Notes under the pieces: generated by a model
The model's input: the letters and a program-made list of their open reading frames with translations, nothing else
What the model was told of the DNA's origin: nothing
The model's database searches: none
Position numbers and translations under genes: made by a program
NCBI GenBank assembly: GCA_015179125.1
Contig: WHVA01000094.1
Location: 186,001 to 250,000 of the forward strand
Reading direction: 5' to 3'
Origin: Gautieria morchelliformis
Taxonomy: Eukaryota; Basidiomycota; Agaricomycetes; Gomphales; Gomphaceae
DNA length: 64,000 bases
In this document: positions 43,561 to 55,796 of the stretch, piece by piece
Position numbering within the stretch: the stretch's first letter is position 1
How the letters are laid out: the number at the start of each line of letters is the position of its first letter

Positions 43561-44999
43561 TCAGCACTATGGCTTCTGTGTGCCACGATCGCCATCTCAT
43601 CCTCGGATATAGATCAGGGCGCTAGGTGGACAGGCTGTTGTCGGATTTAACTAACGTCACTAGCTGAGAAGACTTGGAAAGAATATCATCGAATATTTGG
43701 AGGTCGTCCATACGTTGGTTGCCACATCTGTGAGCCGGCCCGAGTGAGTGGTGGAATCGTGCACCGTTGGTGCGGATAACATTAGGCTACGTAGAAGTGA
43801 ACGACAAATTGTAGTTGTTCTGCCACTTACCTCAACCCATCAGGCGCGTGATGACCCAGTACTGCCACCTGGGAAAATCAAGCCTGTCGATTCCGGGAAT
43901 CAGAAACTACAAAACTGTCATCGCGCCAGCGAAACGTGTAGAACGCCGGCACACAAAATCGACAGATATTACCACTGTATCAAGGGACTGGGCACGTGTT
44001 CGCTATTCGCAAATTTGATAATTCTGTCTGCCGTCAATTTTTGACGGTTTCAGGATTGAATGCTGTTGACATACCGAAGACATTTGGTCGATTCTGGGTG
44101 TGACAAAAAGTTTGTCAGTCATACCTGTTTATATTATTCGTGTCTCGCTCGACGTGAAGCTGGGAACGTGATGTTGTAGTTGTTTTCGGCTGAAGGGAAG
44201 ACAGCTGCTATATTACCGCCCCTTGTTCGGTTGTTCCAAGCAGTCGATGAAATTAGCGCATGCAATGTCATAGTCGTCGGAGCAGTCTCAGACCCCCAAA
44301 TACTGCCATCACTGTCCAAGTCACACACATTGTTGCGACGCCCATTTCTCTCATCCAGGACAGGCCACGCAAACCCGCCAAGTTCGGCCCACGAGCATAG
44401 AGCAGGAATGGCTTCGTAAGTGGAATCGAGCCCGAGTTACGAAACAGAAAGCCCCGGGGGGATTGGCCCTAGCCAGTTTTATTGAGAAGTAACATGCACA
44501 CCATCGGCTATGTATTCCTTTGGACCAGAAATAGGGAGGCCAAGCCAGGTTTCATATAAGACTGCTCGGGTAGGGTAGGCCGTTCAAGGACACAGGTGCC
44601 TCTGGGACGTGCTGAAGTTGCTCCGACAACATATCAAGGTATCCCTGACGACCAAAGGCCCACAGTCTGTCCAGGGGAGACGGTCATGTTGGGATTGATA
44701 TATGGATGAGTTCAAGACCCTAACATCGAGAAGAGCGGCGAGCAAGCAAGATGTCTGCGTGAGGAGCAAGTCGTCGCCATTGTTTGTCGCAGAAAGTCAT
44801 TCCCCGCAATGAGAGAATATGGAGGAAGGATTGGAGAAGGATTTCGTTTGGAATACTATTCTTACTTGGCTTGGCTGAGCGGGGAAAGTTCGATGAATAT
44901 TACTAAGCGCTGAAAAAGGAAACCTATCCCTTGCCGCAAGCAACTGACTGACTGACTGACCTTGAGCTGCAACCGACGAGCGTTTGTGACGAAACGGCC
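43561..44999. other. Intergenic, no gene recognised
   Basis: Only short ORFs. Nothing at 43740-44400 or 44440-44950 looks like a known family, RNA gene or repeat. A short tandem GACT run (ACTGACTGACTGACTGAC) occurs at 44943-44960, just upstream of the BIG1-like gene. Confidence 0.35.
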
Positions 45000-46047
45000 A
45001 TGTTTCCACGGAGTGTAGTCTGGTTATCCCTTTTCTCTCTTACTTGCGCCTATAAGGACACCGTCCCCGTCGTTGCCTGGTCATCCCACCTGTATGTCCG
45101 CGCGCACAATTTCGGCGCAGCTAATTGTGATATAATATAGCTCGGACAAGCTCGACTCGCTCGGGGCACGTCCAGAGCCCTTCACACAGACTTCGCATCT
45201 GTTCAACGTGCTCTTGGACGGAGATGACGTGTGCCAATATGATGCGGTTGTGATCGCTGAGCAACCTGGGGTACGCACGCGGTTCTTTGCTCGCATAGTT
45301 AGTTGCACAGCTGAGGACGCCTGGACGCCTGTGCGTAGTTGCATGCCTCTGATCTGCGGACGCTTTCGCGGACGTCGTATCTTTCGACACGTCTAGCTGG
45401 TGCAGCCTCGTCGCTACAAATACCGTATATGCCTCATTCGGGCAGCGATTCCTTGGAGGCGTTTAAGCGTACGCTCGCCGACCGCTGTGGCTCGAGGCGT
45501 GTGGAGCTAGGCCTGGGGCAAGGCGGCGTCGATCTGGAGCAAGGCGTGAAGCATGTCGTGTGCTTGAGCATGCCCCATCTAGAGGACGAGCGCACGGAAA
45601 GGCACGGCGCGATGCGTGACCATGGTGCGTGTAGATGTGCCAGGACAACGTATCTCATGCCAAATATTGTTCACTTCAGAGATCCAACTCTCGAATGACA
45701 TCACTCGTGTGACGACAGCCTTCCCCACTCACCTTGTCCTCTATACCGGGTCCCAGCCCATGGCCAAACGCCAGGACGTCATTTCAGAGTCAGAGGATGA
45801 CCCATCCCGTCCCACCGTCCTGTCCAACGCCGATGTCGCTGCCGCACCCATCAACACCACCCTTGCGGTCGGCGGTCTCTTCCAGCGATACAGATTCTTC
45901 ACCCCAGGTCTCATCACCGCGCTCCTCATCGTGTTCGGGCTGCTGATACCTCTACTCATGGTGGGCATCTACGCGCTGGCGAGCATCCAGTCCCCTCTTC
46001 GCATGGACGCACCGAAAGGGCCCAGTCTGGAGAAAAAGAACCAATAA
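45000..46047 (+). CDS. BIG1: BIG1/VOA1-like V-ATPase accessory protein (ER)
   Basis: Four exons: 45000-45091, 45141-45270, a third from about 45340 to 45625, and a last exon from about 45680 to 46047. The N-terminal signal peptide is MFPRSVVWLSLFSLTCAYKD, followed by VPVVAWSSH as in the family. The lumenal part gives CQYDAVVIAEQPG, LHASDLRTL and HVVCLSMPHL, then FPTHLVLYTGS. The C-terminus is diagnostic: RYRFFTPGLITALLIVFGLL (membrane helix), LASIQSPLRMDAPKG, as in ATP6AP1/Voa1 and fungal BIG1 proteins. These assist assembly of the V-ATPase Vo sector in the ER and affect beta-1,6-glucan synthesis. All splice junctions proposed keep frame. Confidence 0.85.
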
Positions 46048-47577
46048 TCTTGTTCCGTTGACTTGTATTATACAGCTACATGGCATTAATTCACAGACAT
46101 GTTTTGAGATTATACGATTACGTGGAGGAGCCGACCCCACAAGCATGCACGGAGACCATTCACGAACTAATTCCACGAGGCCCACTATGAAACTCTTGCG
46201 CGCGCGCCATCGTGTTTTCTACGTGGCAGAATGAAGATTTGAAGGTCTGTATAGTCTCTTAGACGTATAACGTACCCGCCATGCCCCACCCTGCAACAGA
46301 GAAGACCAGCGGGTCATTGCAAAGGTGGTCATATTGTATCATTAAGGCTCGCAGGGCAAATTGAAATTTTAATTGCATACTTATACGCCACAAATGTCTT
46401 GAATGCCTACTGGCTGATCACCCCAAATCCCGCCTGCTGACCATATAGAAGGTCCATTAGAATGGATACCATGTCCCCCGTCTAAATTAAGCGAGCGCTA
46501 CGGTAGTACCCCAGCTATGCATAGTGCTCTGGCGCAAGACTAGACTGGTGCATCCCTGCATGATTCCTTAATATAAGCAATAACTGAGTTTGTACGATCT
46601 GAATAAGTACACCACAGTATTCCGAAGAGCGGCCGAACCGGTACCGTCGTCGGACCCAATGGTAATAATACAAGGCGTGTCAACCACCCGTAAAACAAGG
46701 TCATACAGGCGTGGACGCCGTCACGCGTTGCTTCAGGTCGAACGAGTCCTCAAAATGCAGCTGGTTTTAACGGGGACGTAAGCGGGTGGAGCAGGGAAAT
46801 AGAGATGAGAGACTTGCGGCATCAGGGCCCATGGGTTTTAGTCTTAGCGCAACATTGCCCTGACTCACCTGCATGGCAGAGGATGTCAACCACAAGACGA
46901 GACATGCAGGGTCAGGATACACACTTCGGGCTGCAAGGTCTGGGATCCCTGGAATCTGACACCAGAAAAGTGGTGTCCAGTAGAATCAAAAGCGACACTC
47001 GCTTTGGGCTTGTGAAAGTTACGAGCATTCAGGCTGGCCATGCCTAAGCGTCAGTGTTGTATCTAGAGGGTAAAGTGAAGGTTGGCATACGAGGCCATTA
47101 ATGTGTTTGAGAAGACTGTTCGTGTTTTAGCACGTTGCGGGTTTAAACATATGGCCTCGTACATTTGGCGTAAAACATGAGAAGACCAATCCATATGACT
47201 AAAGAGCGGTGAGTTAATGAAAAGTAAAGGTGTGTGGAACACCAACAGTTCGAGGGCATGGTCAGACACTGTACCAAAAAGAATAAAACATATTAACACG
47301 TAGAAAGAATGATAGGAGGCTGAACATACGCATGCCACTATTGTTATTGCACAGATGCTGCATCGGAACATCAGTACCTTCGATGAGACTGCGCAGTGGT
47401 GATGTACCAAGTGATTAAACCGGTCTCTGAGACTCGGGATTAACTTGCTAACGGTGCACGAGTATGAGAAGCGGCTCACCGACACTCCAAAAGACAATCT
47501 TGGTGATTAGGCGATCTGTGCTGAAGCACGGCGTGTAACATGTTAGGCGTATGGGCTCGACGGATGGATAGGTGTGC
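46048..47577. other. Intergenic, 1.5 kb, no confident gene
   Basis: A 144-codon minus-strand ORF (47063-47497) is hydrophobic in places (CSICAITIVACVCSASYH, FYVLICFILFG). It spans an intron-like GTATGT...CAG, so it could be part of an unrecognised membrane-protein gene. Nothing else is supported. Confidence 0.3.
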
Positions 47578-48286
47578 CTACGCTTCGAAGCCCGAGCGTC
47601 GATGCAACAGATAGTAGCACAGGGAAGCGGTAGTCAAGACGTCGGTGCTTGCGGCTACGACGATGGTCGAGGTGACGAGCCACTGGAACTGGGCCACAAA
47701 GTGCGGGAGGGTCTTGGACTGCATTGATGTGACGCCAACGGCGACGCCGCCAAGACAGCGCAAAAAGACACCGATCCAGCAGATGACGGGTATGATAAGA
47801 CGACCGGACAACACCCAGACTCTGTAGCCAAAAAAGGACTGAATTGGTGTGAGGAGTGTGCGAGACGGGTGTGGGTATTGGAGACATACTTGGACTGATG
47901 CGGTGACGAAGGAGGTAAAGGTGGGCTGGAGATCTATTGACCAAGAAGCCTGGAGGAGGGACGCGGGATTGCCATAGTTGGTGACGGTCAGGGAGTACAG
48001 GAGATGGATGGTAAGGACTGAATGGACGGTCTCGAGTGTCCTGGGGACACATAAAGATGTGCAGCATGGGCAGACGGGAGATTCTCACCACACAAACGCG
48101 ACCTGGAAACGGAGTCAGAGCTGAATGTGATGACATGGATGCTCGTACCAAAGAGCGGAGGACCCAGTGGTCTTTGAAGTTTGCCTGGGCGTAGTTGATG
48201 ACCTGGACAGTCGCGGCGCCGTAGAGGATGAGGGAGAAGATGGACCCGATCTCGAGGGCACCGAGGGTGGCGTCGAGCTGGGACAT
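47578..48286 (-). CDS. DUF6534-type multi-pass membrane protein, C-terminally short
   Basis: Starts MSQLDATLGALEIGSIFSLI, then GAATVQVINYAQANFKDHW, typical of a very large family in mushroom-forming fungi. Later exons give FVWVLETVHSVLTIH, GYRVWVLSGRLIIPVICWIG and QWLVTSTIVVAASTDVLTTA followed by SLCYYL. Five or six membrane helices. The frame stops at RRSGFEA, directly after the SLCYYL motif; in most relatives a further helix and a cytosolic tail follow, so the gene appears truncated at its 3' end. Function of the family is unknown. It is divergent from the P450 gene, with 378 bp between starts. Confidence 0.8.
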
Positions 48287-48664
48287 TGGGAGGTGGGGGA
48301 GAGAAGGTATGTGCACCGTCGGAAGCGTAGTTTATATATCCATAGTCGTGACATGAATAAGGGATGAGAAGTACCTGGAGTACAGTATGGTGGCGCTGAT
48401 GGCCGCGTGAAGCATGTGCCGAGCGTGCCGGCCGGTATTGCCAAATCAGGACCTGCACACTTGCTCACCGTGCCCTGTGCGACAATATACCATGTGGGGC
48501 TGCCTGGTTGTGGGGGCAACTCCAATCTCTGATCTGTCCCGGCGCTGCAGCCTGGAACAGCAACCTTTCCTCCTGCAGGCGTCTTCGGATCACTCGCAGC
48601 GGCAAGCGCCACGTGCACGAGAACACCAATCGCTTGCCGCGCGAGTTGCGTCGAACCCCGTGCT

Positions 48665-50952
48665 ATGTTTGGCCTACCTGCACTCGTCGTTGCGAGTGGC
48701 ATTGTGAGTCCACACACCGCTCCCTGCCTCTGTCACGTCCGCTAACCACCCCGCCGCTGTCCAAGGCTGCGCATATCCTGTTCAATCGCCTCGAGCCCCG
48801 CTCCATCACAGCGTATCTCGTCCTGCTGCTCGCCTTTCCTTCCTTGCTGTCCGTTCTGCTGTACACTAGCCATCCCAATCCCTTCGCCTCTTTACTCGTC
48901 TTCCCCACCTATCTCTCCTCCTTGGTCCTCTCTCTTCTGCTATATCGCCTGTCCCCCTTCCACCCTCTAGCCAGCTATCCAGGCCCCTTGGTCTGCAGAG
49001 TCTCCAGGCTATGGGCTTGGAACGTAGCTCGACAGGGGAAACAGCACCTCTACTACCACCGTCTTCATGACCGTTACGGCACTCACGTGCGCACGGGTAA
49101 ACCCTCGGACTCCAGCGATTCCTCTCATGTCATTTGCTGACCGTCATTTCCGCAAGGCCCAAATCATTTGCATATTCGCGATGCAACAGCAGTTCCGCCG
49201 GTCCTAGGCCCACAAGGCTTCCGAAAGGGCGGTCGTAAGTGTACTTTTCTGTCCCGTGTTTTGCGTGTCAATTTTGGACTAGGATACTCCGTCGTTAGAT
49301 TCCACGGATCGGAGGGAAGCATTCTGCATCTTACTGATCCAAACGAGCATACGCAGCGTCGCCGTTTATGGTCCAATGCCTTTAGCACGTCCGCACTCAA
49401 AGGCTATCAGGTCTTGCTTGCCCGCAGGGTGGAACAGCTCGTGGAAAACCTAGAAAGCAGGGTGGGAATCGTTGATCTCTCTCGCTGGATCAGCTTTTTC
49501 TCGTAGGTCACGCTCACCACTGTTTGCCTGTTGCGCTAACGCTTCCGGTCTCACAGCTTTGACTTCATGGGCGACTTAGGGTAAGAATAACAGCGCCCCC
49601 ATCGTCGTAACTCAAACAAGACCTTGTGCTCAGCTTTGGTGGCGCCTTTAACCTCATGCAACAGGGCCAAGATTCAATGCATTATATGCTCCAAGCCGAA
49701 GTATTCATTAGGCATGCCTCGCCACAGTCCATGGTCGTATCGCATGTTGCATAGCTAACGCCTGTGCTTCAGGAAAGTCGAGCTCGCCGGGACGATCCCA
49801 TGGGTGAAGCCATTCTTGGCACAGATGTTCAAGCGGCAGCGCCCCTCTGGTCTCAATCTCTTCGCCAAAGAAAGCGTGTTGTCTCGCAAGGCAAACGGCA
49901 CAGCCCACAAGGACCTGTTGTATTACTTGGTCTGTCTGCCTCCGAGTTGCCGTCGACGTCTTCTGACGATTGGATATGTCAGCTGGGCGAAGAGGGGAGC
50001 GGCACCAAGCCACTCGCCTTGCCCACTGTAATCTCTGACGCAGGCAATCTCATCGTAGCCGGTACAAATACCCCTACGCCCGCTCTTTCCACAAAACGCT
50101 CATTAAGCATCCAGGGTCTGACACGACAGGAACATCCTTGTCCAACCTGTTTTATTATTTAATGTCACACTCGAAAGCATACGCTCGCCTCCGGGCTGAG
50201 ATCGATACAGCGGTGCCGTCAGAGGCCAGCGTACTCGACGCTGGCCTGTTGTCGGAGCTGCCCTACCTCAATGCTGTAATGTAACCATCTGATCTACATG
50301 CTCATAAAGTTACGACTCTCACTCCGCTCCTTCCCAATAGAGACGAGACATTGAGACTCCAGCCGGCGGTTCCCAATGGAGTGCAACGAGTTCCGCCGCC
50401 CGGAAGTCGTGATACGCTGATTGCGGGGCAGTAAGTGAAATTTTGTGCGTAGTCGGGGATGGCTGAGCTTCACGCCGCGCAGCCTGGTCCCCCCGTCAAC
50501 CACAGTGCAAACATCTACATACAGCGGTGCGATCTTCTCCCCACTTGTTCCCCCCATCTCATTCTAAGAGGAGATTGTCTATAGTCCACCGAGATCCCAG
50601 GTACTTCTTTCCCAACCCCGACGCGTTCTGGCCAGAGCGATGGCTCCCAGAAGAGCAAGTCGCCACCGAGAACTATAAATTAGAGCACGACGCGTATTTC
50701 CCCTTCAGTTTTGGTAAGTTATCGCCCCGGTTTCGCCGCGCCATTGCCAATAAGCGTATTCCAGGCCCGACGAATTGCATCGGGAAGAACCTGGCCCTCG
50801 TGGAAATGCGTACGGTGACGGCGGCATTAGTGAGGAAGTTTCGATTTGAATTTGCCCCCGGCTGGGATTCGACCCATTGGGAGAAGACGCTCTGCGATAA
50901 CTACGTGATGACGAAGGGGAGCCTGCCGGTTGTTGTGTCACGCAGGGAATGA
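48665..50952 (+). CDS. Cytochrome P450 monooxygenase
   Basis: About ten exons. The start at 48665 gives a small first exon ([13 protein letters not shown]) spliced to [18 protein letters not shown], the usual N-terminus of a basidiomycete P450 clan. Membrane segments follow, then [26 protein letters not shown] with PNHLHIRDA, and [13 protein letters not shown] (helix C WxxxR variant). The I-helix reads [14 protein letters not shown] once the intron with donor GTACAAAT is removed. [15 protein letters not shown] (ExxR), [20 protein letters not shown] and the heme loop [16 protein letters not shown] (Cys ligand, interrupted by an intron after Gly) follow. All key residues are present, so it is probably active. 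Substrate unknown. Confidence 0.9.
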
Positions 50953-51281
50953 ACCTCTTGAGACTAGCCTGGGAAGGGGAACCTAAAAAGCCTCTGGTTC
51001 CACCCACTCGTCTAAATTATCGGCTGGGGCACTGGTTTACATAAACCCTTCGGCGAAACTTTTGTGAAAGAATCTACTGATGTACTGTACTTATTTTCAG
51101 CGAGAAGGCGGGAATACATCATACCGTGACTCCGCTTTAAGACGTTTCCCCATAAGATTGATGTTTTGACGGTAGCTCGTTGCATGGTCGGACAGAATAT
51201 TGTGCGACGAAAGAGTCTCCATATGTCATATTACGTAAACGCACGCCCCTAGGCTCGAGGCTCTTCCGTCTTCTCGTACCC

Positions 51282-51641
51282 ATGGCCAAGCTCGCAGACA
51301 TGCCCAACGAAATCCACCTCCAATTCTTCGCCCACATGCCCCTCAATGCCCTCATTGCGGCACGCGGCGTCAACCAGCACTGGCGACGACTTGTCCCCCA
51401 CGCACACGTCCTGCCTGCGCGCCGCCCGCTCCTCGACCTGTACCTCGACGTGCTCAAACCCCAGTGTTGCCTGCGCACACGGCCGTCGACGTCGAGGGTG
51501 CACAGACGCCGGCCCTGCGATCGTAAGGGTAAGGGGGGATACCTCGACACGTCACGGTTGCGGGGGCTGCATCAGTGCCTCCCGGAGGGTTTCTGCACCG
51601 CGGCCCTTTTGTTGTTCTACTTTTTACTGTTCGTTTTTTAG
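51282..51641 (+). pseudogene. Truncated F-box protein
   Basis: Starts MAKLADMPNEIHLQFFAHMP with LIAARGVNQHWRRLVPHAHV and PARRPLLDLYLDV, a normal N-terminal F-box. After about 65 residues the sequence loses protein-like character (RTRPSTSRVHRRRPC), and it stops after LLFYFLLFVF. Related full proteins are several times longer. I read it as a truncated, probably non-functional copy; a very short F-box-only protein cannot be excluded. Confidence 0.6.
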
Positions 51642-52632
51642 ACCCGTTCTTTCCTATGTAAGATGGAATAATAAGTGGCCGCTCGCGTTACACTAGCTGC
51701 TGGTCATCTTCAGCAGGGTTCTAGGGACTAGGGCAGGCTGGGCACCGGACATATGGCAGGGGCGCCCTAGGTGGCGGCGCGCGGCAAACGGCCCTGTGGC
51801 GCCACCCTTTTCCGCCTGAGCTACCTGTTGTCCGACTCGGGCACCCAGGTGCTTGCGTGCGACAGCCTAGTCCTAGTCCTGACCACGCGGCGACTCAGCT
51901 CCCTGCGCTATCCACGTCGCACTATAGAGTCACGTGGCTTCTCTTAGACGAGCGAACTGGGCTTTGTGTGCATCAGTTATACCGTAAAGCAAATTGTTCA
52001 CCGAGGATGGCTGTGGCAAGTACGACACCCTATACGCGAACTTCGTCGACAAGGCATTTATGGCGGAAACTGGAAGAGGAAGGGGAATTTACAGCTGCCA
52101 GAGAAGACGCCGCTCTGGGACGACTCTGCGACCATTCGCGAAGCTCAGATTGAGCATTGTCTTTGATCTGTCAACCGAAACCGCCGACATTTTTCTCGTA
52201 CCAGCCTCTGGCCACTTCCGGTTTTGATAGGCTTCAAGCTTCATCCCTGGTGCATCCGTTGGAATCCGCCGAAGTCACCCGAAACGGAACAAATACAATG
52301 TTAGTGTTGTGGTGTTTCATACAAGTAGCACACAACAACACAGCGTCCATCTGGGCTTGGTCTGCACAGATATCCCAAAGGGCCTCTTCCAATGGTTCTC
52401 TCGTCTTCTTTCAGCTGGCGGCCCTCACTGACCACCGACGACAGTTCGTCAACTACGTTGCCACCACTGAGCTAGCCTGCCCGCCGCTCCCCCTTGACCT
52501 ATACCAATGACCAGTGAATTCTCTGTATGTATGGTGCCGATATCCTCGAGTTTGCCACTTGAATGGGCCTGCTTGCGCCGCTTTTCTGGATTTTCTGAGG
52601 TTTAGAACTTTTAAGCGATCTGTCAGCCACTA
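51642..52632. other. Intergenic, no gene recognised
   Basis: Overlapping short ORFs in three frames at 51857-52510 without a clear best frame. I see no known family. This could be the decayed remainder of the F-box gene or unrelated DNA. Confidence 0.35.
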
Positions 52633-53019
52633 TTAATCGAGTATCACTCTTCCCAGCAACTCCCCGGTACATTGTTTGTGATGGCCTGATACACCGAAGT
52701 AACTCTCATCACTGAGATCGATCATCATCACCCGCCTATATGATTCGGTATCTCTTTTCTCAGCCCAATGCACGCCACTAATATACAATCGGTATCTGCC
52801 AACGGGAGTACTTGACGCGCCCATGTATATTTTGCGATGGGTGGCGCATCCATAGTCAAATAGTTGTTTACTGATGGGAACACAAATCATTTCAACGTGA
52901 GTGGGTGGGCGGGGTCTTCCCGACAGATATCTTTCCAAAGGGTCCTTCCGCAGAATATTAGAACGGTGAGCGTTTGCAATGTCACCGGTATCATGAAAAC
53001 AACGGAGGTCAAGTTTCAT
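52633..53019 (-). CDS. Hypothetical protein just downstream of SNM1
   Basis: An open frame of about 128 codons starting at Met 53019, nine bases beyond the SNM1 stop and in a different frame. It reads MKLDLRCFHDTG, PLERYLSGRPRPPTHVEM and SSTPVGRYRLYISGVHWAE. I do not recognise it. It may be a real small gene, an alternative 3' end of SNM1, or a chance frame within the SNM1 3' UTR. Confidence 0.25.
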   Translation of the reverse strand: MKLDLRCFHDTGDIANAHRSNILRKDPLERYLSGRPRPPTHVEMICVPISKQLFDYGCATHRKIYMGASSTPVGRYRLYISGVHWAEKRDTESYRRVMMIDLSDESYFGVSGHHKQCTGELLGRVILD

Positions 53020-53027
53020 GGTGTCTC

Positions 53028-55508
53028 CTACCAGTGGTCCAACCGCCTGTAGTCCACGACGTCGTACTCCCCACCCGGCTTTAGACGCTTCATCCTCTCC
53101 GCTTGCCACTTCTCAAACCATCTTGCCATTTTCCCTCTCGACTTGGCGCTGTCTACGTTTACTGTCGCGATCATCCTGCTCCAATCCAGGCTTAGCGCAA
53201 AACATGTAAGTTCGAAGAACGAGGAATGCTCCGAATACGGCACGCCGTACAGCATCAAGGAAGGTGTCGAGTTTCGCATTGGGCGCAGATTGGCGTGAGT
53301 GAACGTGCGGGCCTGCTCTCGAGATATGACATGCGGAATGCTCGGGAATATGTCGGCACCAGCCTGGGAGGTGTACGTCCATCCCGTAGGCCGAAAACCT
53401 ACCGCCTTGGTCCATTGACCTTTCCATCTTGAAAGGTAATCTTTGAAGTTATCCGAAGTAATCATATGGAGGGGGACGACGTGAACGTCAGCTTCCAACG
53501 GGTCGTCGATAAGCAAGTCTTGCAGTTCGTCGTCTGACATGCATCGGAGTATCCCAGTTTTACGAGGATCACAATACACTTTCGACGAGAGGCGGTTAGC
53601 GATCGCTACAAAACATGGTCAGAGTGATTTTGGCAAGAATTGACACAAACAAAACCTTTAACTATCCGCTCCTTCCCGATTGAATATGTTCTAGCCACAG
53701 TTATTCAGAGGTTGATAGACTTATGTGGACCATGACTCACCCTACCACTACAAGGGTACGCTCATCTGGTGTGTTGTCCTTCGCCTTCCCCTTGGCTTTC
53801 CTCGTAGCCCAGTCAGCAAGCCAAGTCTTGTCCTTGTCCGACGTCTCATCGGGATTACTATTTTTGTCCCGAATACTGGGGCCCCGGACAAGGCGGTGAG
53901 CAAGCTCCGCACACGCAGAAATGACCAGCGGCTGCGGAGGAAAGCAATACTGGCCTCGAGTCGTTAATGATGCCGCGTGACCGTATGAACGCACCTACCT
54001 TTGGATCTAAGTATGTGGTATCTAAATATACAGCATCAATTTTCTTCCCCCTTACTTCAGAGTGCAGGACGTGTTGGGGGCACGCTCGAAAATCTCCACA
54101 ATGCAGATATCGGAACACACGTGAAGAACCGACAAAGGGAGACTTGTATGTGCTGTCCCCTGCATCCACAGTCTGCTGACCTTTAAATAAGAATAAAACT
54201 GAGCCGGGACCTAATAGAATCACCATTAAATCAACGGCACCACACGCAGTTGAGTGATACAAATGTAAAGCTTACAATGATTTGCCGGGATGAGTGTAAC
54301 CTCCACGCCACCAGTGTCCGGCACTACGGCAGGTACGTCCATTGGAAGAGGGAAAACCCATTTCGGATCCACGTTTAACATGTGAATAATCAGGTTTGCT
54401 GTTGTCTGTGAGCAATATATTGCTCCATTTTTCCAGGAAGAGGATAAATTGGTATAATGGTCGGAATGTGCATGGCTGTAATCGATCAGGGCGCTGTCGA
54501 AAACGCTAATTCGTCTGACGGCTTACGTGAGGAAGTATGCTGTAACCCCAGGGATCTTGCCATACCGAAACGCATCAACGGCGATGGGCATACCTTGCAT
54601 GACCTATGAAAGACATTATAATTGACGATAATGCGCTATCAAGTCCGAGCATACCTTATAAAATGGTGCAGGTCGTCGACCCCGAGTCAGCTTCTTAGTC
54701 TCGGCCTCCGATGCCTCTTTCCAAGCGGTGTTTTCTTTGTGGCTCGACATGAGAACTGAGAACGCAGTTGATGGCTTTGAAGGGGGAGCAACCGAGGTAA
54801 CGAGAGTAGGAGTGCGAGTTTGTGTGGCGGGAAGTGTCTTATGCTTGAGGTCTCGCGAAGGAGACGCAGGAGACAATCCATCGATGCACATGTTCACGTG
54901 CCTCTCTACTTCCTACCCACACCATATGCGTGAGACAGTTTCGGCAGGAAGGAAAGATCGTCAATCACAGAAATGAGCAGTCCATTGAGTTTCTCCCCAC
55001 AGACAGGGCAGACAGTGACATCCCCGTGGTAGCTGCCTTGGCAGAGTTCAACTTTGACCTCATCTACCTCAATTTCCTCATCTTCCTCTTCGTGCAGAAG
55101 CAAGCCTTCGTCATCCCCCGTACCCCACTCACCATATTGCCCCTGGGTCTCCTTGGTGACAGCGGCAATGTCAGACAATTCCTGTGGGTAATCAGCACTA
55201 GTAGGCCATACACCGACTGGTTGAGGAGGTTCAGGCTTGCTTTCCAACAACAACGCGGGTACCCCGAACATTGAGGTATGTGCCATGGTTGGACCGTTGC
55301 TTCTGCCCGCATCATTGGGTAGAGCTTCAGTCATTTCATCGTCGTCGTCAGAAACGACAATAATATCATCGGGCCCTGGAGTGGGGTCTGCGAAGCGCTT
55401 TGATGTTGCAGGTGCAGACGTGCGGGTCCTCTTTACAGAGGGAGCTGCGAAGAAGTCGAGTAATGTCGAAGACTGTGCCAGTTCCTTGCGTTTTTTAGAC
55501 CCTGCCAT
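53028..55508 (-). CDS. PSO2: DNA cross-link repair nuclease SNM1/PSO2
   Basis: Multi-exon. The start at 55508 gives MAGSKKRKELAQSSTLLDFF, a PIP-box-like N-terminus, followed by an acidic linker. A UBZ4-type zinc finger follows (CPVCGEKLNGLLIS ... H). The metallo-beta-lactamase domain then reads PFYKVMQGMPIAVDAFRYG, FLTHAHSDHYTNLS (HxHxDH metal ligands), ANHCPGSVLFLF, CGDFRACP and DAVYLDTTYLDP. The beta-CASP/DRMBL part reads VVVGTYSIGKERI, FRPTGWTY and VPYSEHSSFFELTCF. It acts as a 5' exonuclease in interstrand cross-link repair in the nucleus. All catalytic motifs are intact. It is divergent from EMG1, with 288 bp between starts. Confidence 0.92.
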
Positions 55509-55796
55509 GCTAGAAAATTTGGAGCCCCAGCTCTCGAAACATGCAATGAGTAGGAACAAGTCAAAATAAAGACATAAGTAATTGATTTGCCTGGTTTGTC
55601 TTGCTTCTGACCAGCGTAAGCGGTTATGGGTTTACATTATTACATAATATCTACTTGGTAGTTCGCTATCAAACAAAAGCGGCGCAAGTTCCCTCTTTTG
55701 GTCCTTCTGCGTCTAACACTTGTTGTGAGCGTTCTTTATATATCTTTGCGCTCACATCCATCTTTATCTGCCCTACCGTCACGCTCGTCGTGGACT

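Noticed and set aside
49560..50160. Apparent frameshifts in the P450 gene before and within the I-helix
   Set aside because: They disappear when short introns (for example the one with donor GTACAAAT) are removed, giving an intact AGSDTT motif.
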